DNA of 64,000 bases from Cytophagales bacterium (GTDB lineage: Bacteria > Bacteroidota > Bacteroidia > Cytophagales > Microscillaceae). Of this stretch, positions 1-8,444 are shown piece after piece (position 1 is the stretch's first letter; every line of letters begins with the position of its first letter). Below the pieces are notes generated by a model. It saw nothing but the letters and a program-made list of their open reading frames with translations, had not been told where the DNA came from and ran no database searches. A program made the translations under genes and the position numbers. The stretch spans positions 1-64,000 of the forward strand of contig JAAFJG010000019.1 in NCBI GenBank assembly GCA_013298075.1, written 5' to 3'.

Positions 1-333
1 AACCAAATTTTTATAAAAAAATGTTCAATTTGAACCTAATTTATCATTTTTTATAAAGTTATTTTTATATAAACTTATATACGTACAATATATTTTTCAA
101 ATAAAAAATAATTGATAGGAGAGAGGTTTTATTTTTGAAAAGAAAGAAATATTTTTTGATTATGAGTAGTTTTTTCAGTTGTCAATGTCGAAGACTTGAC
201 AATCTGAAAAAACGGCGTTTATCAAATCTACCTACCAAAATCCTCTTTATTTTTCTAAAAATATTTTTTTTAGAAAATAATGTAGTTTTTTTCATTTTTG
301 GTTACATATAATAAAAGATAAAAGATAAAAAAC
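1..333. other. Intergenic region upstream of the ABC permease
   Basis: No convincing gene is seen. It is very AT-rich and contains one copy of repeat G (165-220), a long hairpin repeated at 24841-24896. A short run of AAAAGAT repeats lies just before the permease start at 334. No clear TAnnTTTG promoter was found, so the permease may be read from the hairpin region or from upstream of the window. Confidence 0.5.
165..220 (+). repeat. Repeat G copy 1: 56-bp hairpin repeat
   Basis: This segment folds into a long stem: GTTTTTTCAG with TGTCAA on the left pairs with TTGACA and CTGAAAAAAC on the right, around a GTCGAAGAC-like loop. The reverse complement occurs at 24841-24896 with one mismatch in 56. 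It could be a mobile hairpin element or a shared terminator or RNA structure; there is no coding potential. Confidence 0.75.
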
Positions 334-1599
334 ATGTTGAAAAAAATAATTTATTATATTAGACAAGTATTTGAGAGTTTGCGGTTTGCGATGCAAGCAT
401 TGAGCAGCAATTTATTGAGAACTTTGTTGTCGTTATTGGGCGTTACGATAGGTATTTTTGCTATTATTTCTGTTTTTACGATTGTAGATTCTTTGGAAAA
501 TAGACTAAAAGAAGATATGTCATTTATTGGTGATGACGTGATTTATATTCAAAAATTTCCTTGGTCTTTTGGGTCGAGTGATTATCCTTGGTGGAAATAT
601 ATGGCACGCCCTTCAAATTCTGTCAATGAATATAAATTTTTAGAAAAAAACCTCACACAAGCGGAAGCAGTAGCGGTCATGATGCGAAAAATGGGTTTAA
701 CTATTAAGCATCAAAATAGTTCGATGTCTAATGTTTTGGTGATTGGTACGTCTTTTCAATTCAATAAAATCACAGATTTTGAAATAGGAGAGGGGCGATA
801 TTTTACGCCTCAAGAAGTAGAAAATGCGCGTGATGTGGTGTTGTTGGGTGCGAATATTGCCGAAACTTTATTTCCACAAACCTCTGCCATCGGAAAAACG
901 GTGAAAGTAAGAGGACGACAATTTACGGTGATTGCTATTCTCAAAAAAGAAGGCGCAAATCTTTTTGGCGAAACCTCGTTAGATGAAAGATTGATGATGC
1001 CTTATGGTGCATTTAGTAAGATTTTTAGGGTTGGATACAAAGGAATTGACCCAATGATTGCTATCAAAGGCAAAAAAACAGACAAAAATTTACAAGAATT
1101 AGAAGGCGAATTGCGTGGATTGATGCGTGGACGAAGGAGTTTGAAACCTTATCAAGAAGATAATTTTGCCCTCAATCGTACCGAATTATTTGCTGATGCG
1201 TTGAGTTCTTTGTTTGGCGTGGTTAGTTTTGCGGGTTGGATAATTGGTGGTTTTTCGATTTTGGTAGGTGGATTTGGCATTGCTAATATTATGTTTGTGT
1301 CCGTAAAAGAGCGTACTAATTTGATAGGTATTCAAAAATCATTGGGTGCGAGAAATTATTTTATATTGTATCAATTTTTATTTGAGGCTGTATTTTTGAG
1401 TTTGATTGGCGGTTTGGTGGGTTTATTTTTGGTTTATTTATTGACGTATGTTCCGCTGGGTTCTTTAACGATTAGTTTGAGTATCAAAAATGTATTTATG
1501 GGTTTGGGAGTTGCTGGTTTTGTGGGAGTTGCTTCAGGGCTGATTCCTGCTTATATGGCTTCAAGATTAGACCCTGTGGAAGCAATTAGAGCGAAATAG
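334..1599 (+). CDS. MacB/FtsX-type ABC transporter permease
   Basis: This 421-residue protein has the layout of MacB-type permeases: a first membrane helix at about residues 28-50, a large periplasmic domain (about 55-285, MacB_PCD type), then three helices near 293-317, 343-368 and 381-405 (FtsX domain). The final motif PAYMASRLDPVEAIR is typical of the family. Such proteins work with a separate ATPase in lipoprotein handling, macrolide or peptide export, or mechanotransmission. No ATPase gene is adjacent, so the substrate is unknown. The ATG at 334 puts a positively charged N-terminus before helix 1. Confidence 0.9.
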   Translation: MLKKIIYYIRQVFESLRFAMQALSSNLLRTLLSLLGVTIGIFAIISVFTIVDSLENRLKEDMSFIGDDVIYIQKFPWSFGSSDYPWWKYMARPSNSVNEYKFLEKNLTQAEAVAVMMRKMGLTIKHQNSSMSNVLVIGTSFQFNKITDFEIGEGRYFTPQEVENARDVVLLGANIAETLFPQTSAIGKTVKVRGRQFTVIAILKKEGANLFGETSLDERLMMPYGAFSKIFRVGYKGIDPMIAIKGKKTDKNLQELEGELRGLMRGRRSLKPYQEDNFALNRTELFADALSSLFGVVSFAGWIIGGFSILVGGFGIANIMFVSVKERTNLIGIQKSLGARNYFILYQFLFEAVFLSLIGGLVGLFLVYLLTYVPLGSLTISLSIKNVFMGLGVAGFVGVASGLIPAYMASRLDPVEAIRAK

Positions 1600-1607
1600 T
1601 TTTTGTG

Positions 1608-1798
1608 ATAAATAGAAATTATTTTGATATTTATTTTGAAAATATAGAAAATATCAATTTCAGAAATAGAAAATTTCGGCTAAAGCCAATGTCGAATTTT
1701 ATTATCCTCCAGATAAATCTGGAGGCAATTCAGATAAATCTGGAGGCAATTCAGATAAATCTGGAGGCAATTCAGATAAATCTGGAGGCAATTTAAGA
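1608..1798 (-). repeat. Repeat A copy 1, with the palindrome expanded four times
   Basis: This is a reverse-orientation copy of dispersed repeat A (other copies near 1880, 14394, 37204, 50638, 50970 and 54846). It includes the GGCTAAAGCC palindrome near 1678-1687 and the hairpin CCTCCAGAT/ATCTGGAGG. Here the second hairpin is part of four exact 21-bp tandem units (1710-1793). Because 21 is divisible by 3, a spurious ORF reads through it; I do not regard that ORF as a gene. Confidence 0.8.
1710..1793. repeat. 21-bp tandem repeat, four exact units
   Basis: Four identical 21-bp units (1710-1730, 1731-1751, 1752-1772, 1773-1793), each with the core AGATAAATCTGGAGGCAATT. The unit is the palindromic part of repeat A plus its spacer, so this is local expansion of a dispersed repeat. 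There are no spacers, so it is not a CRISPR array. Confidence 0.95.
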
Positions 1799-1819
1799 AA
1801 ATATGAAAACAATCCAAAA

Positions 1820-1859
1820 AAAATCACTCAAAAAAATAATATTTTTGAGTGATTTTTTT
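1820..1859 (+). terminator. Rho-independent terminator
   Basis: AATCACTCAAAAA (1822-1834) pairs with TTTTTGAGTGATT (1842-1854) and a T-run follows. It lies about 220 bp after the permease stop, beyond repeat A copy 1, so the repeat is probably transcribed as part of the permease 3' UTR. Confidence 0.75.
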
Positions 1860-1879
1860 GCATAAATATAAAACAAGAT

Positions 1880-2092
1880 TCTTAGAAAATTTGTGTTAAA
1901 AATGAAAATATTTTTTGAAATATATTTTTTGAACTGCCTCCAGATTTATCTTGAATTGCCTCCAGATTTATCTGGAGGACAATATAAAATTTAATCGTTG
2001 GCTTTAGCCAAAATCTCTATGTTATTCAAACTAATATTTTTCTATATTTTCAAAATAAATGACCTTTATAGTAGAATAAAATTATTTACGCA
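1880..2092 (+). repeat. Repeat A copy 2
   Basis: A forward copy of repeat A: a leader around AAATTTGTG, then a partly duplicated GCCTCCAGATTTATC hairpin (near 1935-1980), the GGCTTTAGCC palindrome, and a conserved tail ending near GCAATAATTTC. It lies between the permease terminator and the 3' end of pckA. The roughly 215-bp length with two separate palindromes is the full form of the family. Confidence 0.8.
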
Positions 2093-2116
2093 ATAATTTC
2101 TAAGATATAAAAAAAA

Positions 2117-3730
2117 TTACGCCAAGCTAATCACTTTGGGTGCGCCCGCTAAAATTTCTTCATTGGCAAAATCAGCATATTTTTGGAAATTTTTAGTAAA
2201 TAATTCTGCTAAATGATTTGCTTTTTCATCGTATGCATTTTTATCAGCCCAAGTATTGCGTGGATTTAAAATATCAGTTGGCACATTTGGCACTTCTGAA
2301 GGCATTGCCACACCAAAAACAGGGTGATTTTCATATTTTACATTATCCAATTTTCCTTCTAACGCCGCATTTATCATAGCACGCGTGTAAGGCAAAGACA
2401 TACGTTTGCCTGTTCCGTATGCACCACCTGTCCAACCTGTGTTTATCAACCAAACATTTACTTGATGTTTTTTCATTTTTTCGCCTAATAATTCAGCATA
2501 ATTAGTCGGGTGCAAAGGTAAAAATGCTGCCCCAAAACACGCCGAAAAAGTAGCCTGTGGCTCTAAAACGCCTACTTCTGTACCTGCAACTTTGGCAGTA
2601 TAACCAGAAATAAAATGAAACATTGCTTGCCCAGCAGTCAATTTAGAAATCGGAGGCAAAGTTCCAAAAGCATCAGCCGTTAAAAAGAATATATTTTGAG
2701 GAATCGGACCTTTTGACACTTCTAACGCATTATTGATGTAATGAATTGGATAAGAAGTACGTGTATTTTCTGTTACCGATTTATTTTTATAATCAGGAGT
2801 TCGAGTGTTTGGAATAAAGCGAGTATTTTCTAAAATAGAACCGAATTTGATTGCGTCCCAAATTTCTGGTTCTTTTTCTCTTGATAAATCGATTACTTTG
2901 GCATAACAACCACCTTCAAAATTGAAAACGCTATTTTCTGACCAACCGTGTTCGTCATCGCCAATCAAATGCCTTGATGCATCAGCAGAAAGTGTTGTTT
3001 TTCCTGTTCCCGAAAGTCCAAAAAATACAGCAGTATCGTTATTTTTGCCAACGTTTGCAGAGCAGTGCATTGACAATACTTTATGTTCGTGAGGTAATAA
3101 ATAATTGAGGACAGAAAAAATACCTTTTTTCATTTCGCCTGCATAAGCAGTTCCACCAATTAAGATAGTTTTTTTAGTAAAATTAACAATCGTAAAATTA
3201 GATTGTCTTGTGCCATCAACTTCGGGATTTGCTTCAAATTCAGGAATACATAAAATTTTGAAATTGGGTGTAAAAGTGCTTAATTCTTCTGTTGTAGGTC
3301 TTAAAAACATATTATAACAGAATAAATTTTGCCATGCTTGCGTATTGATAACTCTCAAATCCAATCTATAATCTGGGTGCGCTCCTGCATACGCATCGCG
3401 TACATACAAGGTTTTATCTTTGATAAAGTCGAGCATTTTTGTTTCTAAGGCATCAAATTTTTCGGGTGTGAATGGGAAATTAATATCGCCCCACCACACT
3501 GTTTTTTCAGTATTTTCATCTTTCACTACAAATTTATCTTTGGGCGAGCGTCCAGTAAATTTTCCTGTGTCGCACATCAAAGCACCGTTATCTGCTAGAA
3601 CACCCTCTTTATTGATAAGTGCGTGTTCTGTTAATTCAGCGGGATTAAGATTCCAAAAAATTTCTTTTGCATTTTTTACGCCAGAAGTTTCTATTCCGCT
3701 TTTTGATGATTTTAAACCAAATTCTTGCAT
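2117..3730 (-). CDS. pckA: Phosphoenolpyruvate carboxykinase (ATP)
   Basis: PckA converts oxaloacetate and ATP to phosphoenolpyruvate and CO2, the first committed step of gluconeogenesis, in the cytoplasm. With the start at 3730 (MQEFGLKS) it has 537 residues, the usual length of the ATP-dependent enzyme. The open frame extends about 50 residues further upstream, but that part is low-complexity and crosses the promoter, so I reject it. Visible motifs are the P-loop GLSGTGKTTLS (about 238-248) and the kinase-2 motif GDDEHGW (about 257-263), plus the family signature around FTGRSPKDKF. It is divergent from fbp, another gluconeogenic gene, and both carry a GCAAnCGTTTGC-like palindrome upstream. 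Confidence 0.97.
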   Translation of the reverse strand: MQEFGLKSSKSGIETSGVKNAKEIFWNLNPAELTEHALINKEGVLADNGALMCDTGKFTGRSPKDKFVVKDENTEKTVWWGDINFPFTPEKFDALETKMLDFIKDKTLYVRDAYAGAHPDYRLDLRVINTQAWQNLFCYNMFLRPTTEELSTFTPNFKILCIPEFEANPEVDGTRQSNFTIVNFTKKTILIGGTAYAGEMKKGIFSVLNYLLPHEHKVLSMHCSANVGKNNDTAVFFGLSGTGKTTLSADASRHLIGDDEHGWSENSVFNFEGGCYAKVIDLSREKEPEIWDAIKFGSILENTRFIPNTRTPDYKNKSVTENTRTSYPIHYINNALEVSKGPIPQNIFFLTADAFGTLPPISKLTAGQAMFHFISGYTAKVAGTEVGVLEPQATFSACFGAAFLPLHPTNYAELLGEKMKKHQVNVWLINTGWTGGAYGTGKRMSLPYTRAMINAALEGKLDNVKYENHPVFGVAMPSEVPNVPTDILNPRNTWADKNAYDEKANHLAELFTKNFQKYADFANEEILAGAPKVISLA

Positions 3731-3771
3731 CACAATATATATTTTTTTGATAATAAGAAACAATTTTTGTG

Positions 3772-3803
3772 CAAAGTTATAAATAATTTCAAACGTTTGC
3801 AAT
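3772..3803 (-). promoter_or_regulatory. pckA promoter with an overlapping palindromic operator
   Basis: On the minus strand ATTG (3800-3803) is followed after 20 nt by TAACTTTG (3772-3779), matching the Bacteroidota -33/-7 pattern. The perfect 10-bp palindrome CAAACGTTTG (3790-3799) sits between the two boxes, a position expected for a repressor. Palindromes with a central CG like this are typical of LacI/GalR-family operators. The regulator itself is not in the window. Confidence 0.6.
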
Positions 3804-3964
3804 AATTTTGAAAAAAATATTTTTAGCATCAAAATTAAAGATGATTTTGGATTAAATATTTTAAAATAAATAATTTTCAACTCAAAAAAACATTTTAAAA
3901 ATAAAAATAATTTTCATAAAAACTTGTTTTTATTTTTTATTTCAATTTTTTTTACGAACTTTAC

Positions 3965-3976
3965 GCAATCGTTTGC
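3965..3976 (+). promoter_or_regulatory. Palindromic operator-like site upstream of fbp
   Basis: GCAATCGTTTGC lies about 75 bp upstream of fbp. The same 13 bases (GCAATCGTTTGCA) occur on the minus strand at 54683-54695 over the -33 box of a small transcript, and a close variant lies in the pckA promoter. TTTG inside the site could be the fbp -33 box, but I see no good TAnnTTTG box 20 nt downstream. Confidence 0.5.
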
Positions 3977-4048
3977 ATTTTTATTACATATATACACAAA
4001 AAACGATTCTAAAATAGTCATTAAAAGTTAAAAAATATAACATTGAAT

Positions 4049-5068
4049 ATGGATAAAGAAGAATGGGTCTTACCTGTTGGAACGGCATTAGACCGCTTTA
4101 TTAGCAAACATCAAGAGCAATTTCCCTATGCTACAGGAGAACTTTCACAACTTTTGAGAGATATTGCTTTGGCAGGAAAAATTGTAAATCGTGAGATCAA
4201 TCGTGCTGGACTTATCAATATTACAGGAACCTTTGGAGCTCAAAATGTGCAAGGAGAAGAACAACAAAAATTAGACGTAATTGCTAATGTACGTTTTATT
4301 CGTGCTTTGAGAAATGGGGGAGAGGTTTGCGGTATTATTTCTGAAGAAGAAGAAGATTTGATTGATACCGAAAAATATGATGGAAAATATGTAGTAGCCA
4401 TAGATCCATTAGATGGTTCTTCAAATATTGATGTCAATGTATCTATTGGTACTATTTTTTCGGTGTATAGGCGTTTGTCTGCCATCGGTACGCCTGTGGA
4501 AATGTGTGATGTGATGCAAGAAGGTTACAAACAAGTAGCAGCAGGATATTTATTATATAGTTCTTCAACTATGTTGGTTTATACCACAGGGCATGGAGTC
4601 AATGGATTTACTTATGAGCCTTCTTTGGGTGAATTTATTTTGTCGCACGCCAATATGATGATGCCCGAAACGGCAAGCATTTATTCTGTCAATGAAGGAA
4701 ATTATAGAGATTTTCCAGAGGAAGTAAAAAATTATTTGGAATATTGCAAAGATAAAAGATATTCAGGACGATATATTGGCTCTTTGGTCGCAGATTTTCA
4801 CCGCAATTTATTAAAAGGTGGCATTTATTTATATCCACCTACTCAAAAATCGCCCAAAGGAAAATTAAGACTTTTATACGAAGGAAATGCGTTGGCTTTT
4901 ATTGCAGAACAAGCAGGCGGAACAGCCACTGATGGCGAAAATAGAATTTTAAATATAGTTCCAGATGCCTTGCATCAAAGAACCCCTTTATATATTGGCT
5001 CAACAAGTATGGTCGAAATTTGTGTTGAATTTTTATCAAAAAACAAAAAAATATTGATGGAAGTCTAA
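4049..5068 (+). CDS. fbp: Class I fructose-1,6-bisphosphatase
   Basis: The enzyme hydrolyses fructose 1,6-bisphosphate to fructose 6-phosphate, a key gluconeogenic step. The protein is 339 residues from the ATG at 4049; an in-frame TTG at 4043 is less likely. The metal and substrate motif [10 protein letters not shown] (about 119-128) is intact, as are EEE residues near 99-102 and the [16 protein letters not shown] motif near the C-terminus. The gene is monocistronic between the divergent pckA and a terminator at 5088-5135. Its location beside pckA and the shared palindrome suggest carbon-source control. Confidence 0.97.
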   Translation: MDKEEWVLPVGTALDRFISKHQEQFPYATGELSQLLRDIALAGKIVNREINRAGLINITGTFGAQNVQGEEQQKLDVIANVRFIRALRNGGEVCGIISEEEEDLIDTEKYDGKYVVAIDPLDGSSNIDVNVSIGTIFSVYRRLSAIGTPVEMCDVMQEGYKQVAAGYLLYSSSTMLVYTTGHGVNGFTYEPSLGEFILSHANMMMPETASIYSVNEGNYRDFPEEVKNYLEYCKDKRYSGRYIGSLVADFHRNLLKGGIYLYPPTQKSPKGKLRLLYEGNALAFIAEQAGGTATDGENRILNIVPDALHQRTPLYIGSTSMVEICVEFLSKNKKILMEV

Positions 5069-5087
5069 AATAATGTTCTTTTTTATC

Positions 5088-5135
5088 TAAAAACATTTAC
5101 AAAATAGTATAAATTTTGTAGATGTTTTTTTTGTT
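5088..5135 (+). terminator. Rho-independent terminator of fbp
   Basis: AACATTTACAAAAT (about 5092-5105) pairs with ATTTTGTAGATGTT (about 5113-5126, one mismatch) and is followed by a T-rich run. It begins about 20 bp after the fbp stop. Confidence 0.75.
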
Positions 5136-5204
5136 TTTATTTTTTGGTAGGAATATTGTTTTATATAAATATAATAACTTCCACGCAAGAAAAAACCTAA
5201 AAAT

Positions 5205-6164
5205 ATGGCTACAGTAACATTAGATAACAAAAACAAAATAAAAGATAATACACAAGAAAATTTAAAAGAGAATTTAAAAGAGAATATGAAAAAAAATATT
5301 CCTAAAAAAAAGGTGTATTTTACTGCTGCACGTCGTTTTGTAGAAAAACGAAATTGGCGATACCAGTTATATTTAATATTATATCGTTCTAAAACTTTTT
5401 CGGGTATTTTACTTGGTTTAATTTTATTGAGTTCGATGGCTGTCGTATCACAAACCGTAGAAGAATTACAAGCCAAATATGCGAATCAATTTCACTTTGC
5501 AGAATGGTTTATTACTATTTTATTTACGATTGAATATGCTTTGAGATGTTTAGCGGCACCTCATTATAAAAAATATATGTTTAGTAAAATGGGCTACGTT
5601 GATTTTTTAGCCTTAGTTCCTTTTTATGTAGATTTATTAGGTATTTTTAATGTTAATTTTTTGTTAGTAATGCGTTTGATTCGTTTGTTTAGATTGGTAA
5701 GAGTTTTTAATTTATTAGAATATTCTTTGTATCATAAAGAACTGATGGTTTTGACACAGGCACTTCGAAATAGTAGACGAAAAATTTCTCTTTTTATTAT
5801 TTCTATTTTGATTGCTGTAACTTTGTTAGGAACGATTATGTATTTAGTAGAAGGCAAAGAAAATGGTTTTGTCAGCATTCCAAAAGGTATTTATTGGGCT
5901 GTAGTTACTATCTCAACCGTTGGTTATGGAGATGTAACTCCCAAAACATTACCCGGACAAATGATTGCTTCCGCTTTGATGTTATTGGGTTTTAGTACCA
6001 TTGTTGTGTTTACGAGTATTGTTGGAGCTGAAATTTATAATCAGGGAGATGGAAAAAAGAAAATTACAACTGATAAAGATTGTTTAGATTGTGGACTCGA
6101 TGAACACGATAGTGATGCTCATTACTGTAAACAATGTGGCGGAAGATTATGGGATACAACTTAA
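5205..6164 (+). CDS. Voltage-gated-type K+ channel with a C-terminal zinc ribbon
   Basis: A 319-residue six-helix cation channel. A basic, Lys/Asn-rich N-terminus is followed by S1 near 66-82, S2 near 100-116 and S3 near 130-147. The S4-like helix MRLIRLFRLVRVF (156-168) has Arg at spaced positions; S5 is near 194-214. The pore loop has the K+ selectivity filter TVGYGD (238-243), and S6 is near 252-276. The C-terminus holds a CxxC...CxxC cluster (C293, C296, C308, C311), a likely zinc ribbon, which I do not recall as usual in this family. It is monocistronic. Substrate K+ is inferred from the filter; the ribbon's role is unknown. Confidence 0.9.
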   Translation: MATVTLDNKNKIKDNTQENLKENLKENMKKNIPKKKVYFTAARRFVEKRNWRYQLYLILYRSKTFSGILLGLILLSSMAVVSQTVEELQAKYANQFHFAEWFITILFTIEYALRCLAAPHYKKYMFSKMGYVDFLALVPFYVDLLGIFNVNFLLVMRLIRLFRLVRVFNLLEYSLYHKELMVLTQALRNSRRKISLFIISILIAVTLLGTIMYLVEGKENGFVSIPKGIYWAVVTISTVGYGDVTPKTLPGQMIASALMLLGFSTIVVFTSIVGAEIYNQGDGKKKITTDKDCLDCGLDEHDSDAHYCKQCGGRLWDTT

Positions 6165-6172
6165 AAAAACGC

Positions 6173-6415
6173 TTGTCTGATAATTTTTGTGGAAAACCTA
6201 AGATTACAAATTTTTGTTTTTTATTTTATAAATTTTTGAAAGTGTGGTCAGACCTTCGCTTTGCTCGGTGCAGAGACTATACTTTCAAAAATTGTGTCTG
6301 TGCCAAAGTTTATGAAAGCCTAACATAATTTTTTGTATTAAAACTTTTAACGATTGTACTATAATTTCGTTTTGATAAAGGAAAAGTTCTTTTCTCCACA
6401 AAAATTGTCAGACAA
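6173..6415. repeat. Element H: 243-bp inverted-repeat element
   Basis: The ends TTGTCTGATAATTTTTGTGGA and TCCACAAAAATTGTCAGACAA are inverted repeats of about 21 bp with one mismatch. The interior has no gene and contains a second stem (AAAGTGTGGTC against GACTATACTTT). This has the form of a non-autonomous transposable element (MITE) or a large cruciform between the channel gene and dnaG. I saw no target duplication and no second copy in the window. Confidence 0.6.
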
Positions 6416-6424
6416 CCAAATTTT

Positions 6425-8377
6425 TTAGAAAATAGCATTATTCAAACCTTTTGCAATTTCTTTTCGCATCGCTTCTAATTTCAATCCAACCATCAAACAA
6501 TTATCTTGTGCCTCTTCGGTTTCTGCATTTTTAAGATTTTTTTCATTTTCTTTTATCATTCTTAAAATATAAAATATTTTCAAACGTAAAATTACTTCCT
6601 GAACATTCACTAACACGTGGTCTTTTTCTTGTGGAGTAAATACCATAAACTTTTTTTCCCATGATTCTGAAATCGTATATTTAGGCATGAGTAGTTCTGC
6701 TACCAAGTTTTTGATGGCTTCATTTTCTTTATTTAAAAAATATTCCTTGCCCGCAACTCTATCAAATTTAGCTTCAAGTCTCATATCATCTAACATAGTT
6801 TGATACAAAGGAATATGAAAATTTAAGTCTGCAATTTCATTCAAAATAAAAAACAACAATGGTTTTTCATCTATCAATTCTAATTCTCCATAATTCAATA
6901 TCAAATGCAATAATTCCTTTTCCTGCTTATATTCGCCTTTTTCTTCTCTACTAAATATAAAAACGCCTTCTTTTTGTTTGTCTTCTGTAATATTTTCATC
7001 GTTAGTTACATTTGTTTCTTCATTATTTTGTGTTTTATTTTCTTCTAATAATGGTGCTTTCTTTTTTTCTTTTTGAATAATTTTTTCGCTTTCACTTATC
7101 AAAATTTCTTCTTTTGTATCCAATAATTTGGCTGTGAGTTGAAAAAACAATTCTCTTTTAACTACATCAGGAATTTTAGTAATACTTGCAATAATATCTT
7201 TGATACCTTCGGCTCTTTTGATAGGGTCATTGATAGTTTCTTTGATGAATAAATTGGTTTTAAAAGTAATAAAATCTTGTGTATTTTTTTCTAAAAATTC
7301 ATAAAATTCTACTTGCCCTAATTTTTTAGAATAGCTATCAGGGTCTTCTCCATCAGGAAAAAGCAACACTTTTACATCTAAACCTTCTTCCAAAATCAAA
7401 TCTATTCCACGCAAAGATGCTTTAATTCCCGCAAAATCACCATCATATAAAACCGTAACCAATGGCGTAAAACGGCGTAATAACCTAATTTGTTCTATGG
7501 TCAAGGAAGTTCCCGAAGACGAAACCACATTCAAAATCTCAACTTGATGCAAAGAAATCACATCTGTATAACCTTCGACTAAATAACAATTTTCTTTTTC
7601 TCGAATTGTTTTTTTAGCGAAATTTAAACCATATAAAACTTTACTTTTTTCATAAATAGGCGTTTCAGGCGAGTTGAGATACTTTGCCACTTTTTTATCG
7701 GTAGTCATAATTCTACCCCCAAAACCAATCACACGACCTGCCACCGAAAAAATAGGAAACATCACTCTGTCTCGAAATCTATCTATCAAAGCTCCTTTGT
7801 CTGTTTTGAGCGTCAAGCCTGATTTTATCAATGTATCTTCTTTGAAACCAGCTTCCAAAGCAGCTTTTGTAAAAGTATTCCAGCCTGTTGGATTGTATCC
7901 TAAACCAAATTTATCAATAATAAAATCTCGAAAATCTCTTTCTTTGAAATAACTCAAACCCACAGTTTTTCCTTCGTCTGTATTTTTAAGTTGTTGAATA
8001 AAATATTGATGGGCAAATTCGTGAATGACAAAAACACTTTCTTTTTCGTTAAATTGATTGATTTGTTCGTCTGTGAGCGGTTTATCATCGTCAGGAATTT
8101 CGATTTGATATTTTTTTGCCAACCAACGCAATGCTTCAGGATAAGATAAATTTTCAATATCCATAATAAAAGAAACGCTATCGCCACCTTTTCCACAACC
8201 AAAACATTTATAAATTCCTTTCACTTGTGATACAGAAAAGGAAGGCGTTTTTTCGTTATGAAAAGGACAACAAGCCGTATAATTTTGTCCTTTTTTTTTC
8301 AAAGAAACAAAATCATTCACCACTTCAAAAATATCTGAACGGTCTTTTATTTGTTGAATAATATCAGAAGGTATCAT
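6425..8377 (-). CDS. dnaG: DNA primase
   Basis: DnaG synthesises RNA primers for replication. With the start at 8377 (MIPSDIIQQ) the protein has 650 residues. The CHC2 zinc ribbon is visible (C37, H40, C58, C61 in CPFH...CFGCG), then the catalytic core, and the Toprim domain with EGYTD and DGDFAG motifs. The C-terminal third is the less conserved helicase-binding region, preceded by a Lys/Glu/Asn-rich linker. The upstream part of the open frame overlaps the terminator of the sod gene and is not likely to be translated. Confidence 0.96.
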   Translation of the reverse strand: MIPSDIIQQIKDRSDIFEVVNDFVSLKKKGQNYTACCPFHNEKTPSFSVSQVKGIYKCFGCGKGGDSVSFIMDIENLSYPEALRWLAKKYQIEIPDDDKPLTDEQINQFNEKESVFVIHEFAHQYFIQQLKNTDEGKTVGLSYFKERDFRDFIIDKFGLGYNPTGWNTFTKAALEAGFKEDTLIKSGLTLKTDKGALIDRFRDRVMFPIFSVAGRVIGFGGRIMTTDKKVAKYLNSPETPIYEKSKVLYGLNFAKKTIREKENCYLVEGYTDVISLHQVEILNVVSSSGTSLTIEQIRLLRRFTPLVTVLYDGDFAGIKASLRGIDLILEEGLDVKVLLFPDGEDPDSYSKKLGQVEFYEFLEKNTQDFITFKTNLFIKETINDPIKRAEGIKDIIASITKIPDVVKRELFFQLTAKLLDTKEEILISESEKIIQKEKKKAPLLEENKTQNNEETNVTNDENITEDKQKEGVFIFSREEKGEYKQEKELLHLILNYGELELIDEKPLLFFILNEIADLNFHIPLYQTMLDDMRLEAKFDRVAGKEYFLNKENEAIKNLVAELLMPKYTISESWEKKFMVFTPQEKDHVLVNVQEVILRLKIFYILRMIKENEKNLKNAETEEAQDNCLMVGLKLEAMRKEIAKGLNNAIF

Positions 8378-8380
8378 CAT

Positions 8381-8432
8381 AAAAAACAAAAAATCCCCAA
8401 AGAAAATGCAATAAAACATAAACTTTGAGGAC
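8381..8432 (-). terminator. Terminator between sod and dnaG
   Basis: On the minus strand CCTCAAAG (8423-8430) pairs with CTTTGGGG (8395-8402) across a 20-nt loop and is followed by a T-rich run. It would end sod transcription just before dnaG; partial read-through is possible. Confidence 0.55.
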
Positions 8433-8444
8433 TTTAAAAAAATA

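Noticed and set aside
1710-1793. Tandem repeats that might be taken for a CRISPR array
   Set aside because: The units are directly adjacent, 21 bp, without spacers, and match a dispersed palindromic repeat. No cas gene is in the window.
1605-1796. A 63-codon frame with repeated INLEAIQ units
   Set aside because: It is the translation of repeat A and its four 21-bp units. The other copies of the repeat have no open frame, so it is not a gene.
3731-3880. N-terminal extension of PckA
   Set aside because: It is hydrophobic filler that overlaps the consensus promoter and the operator; 537 residues is the normal length.
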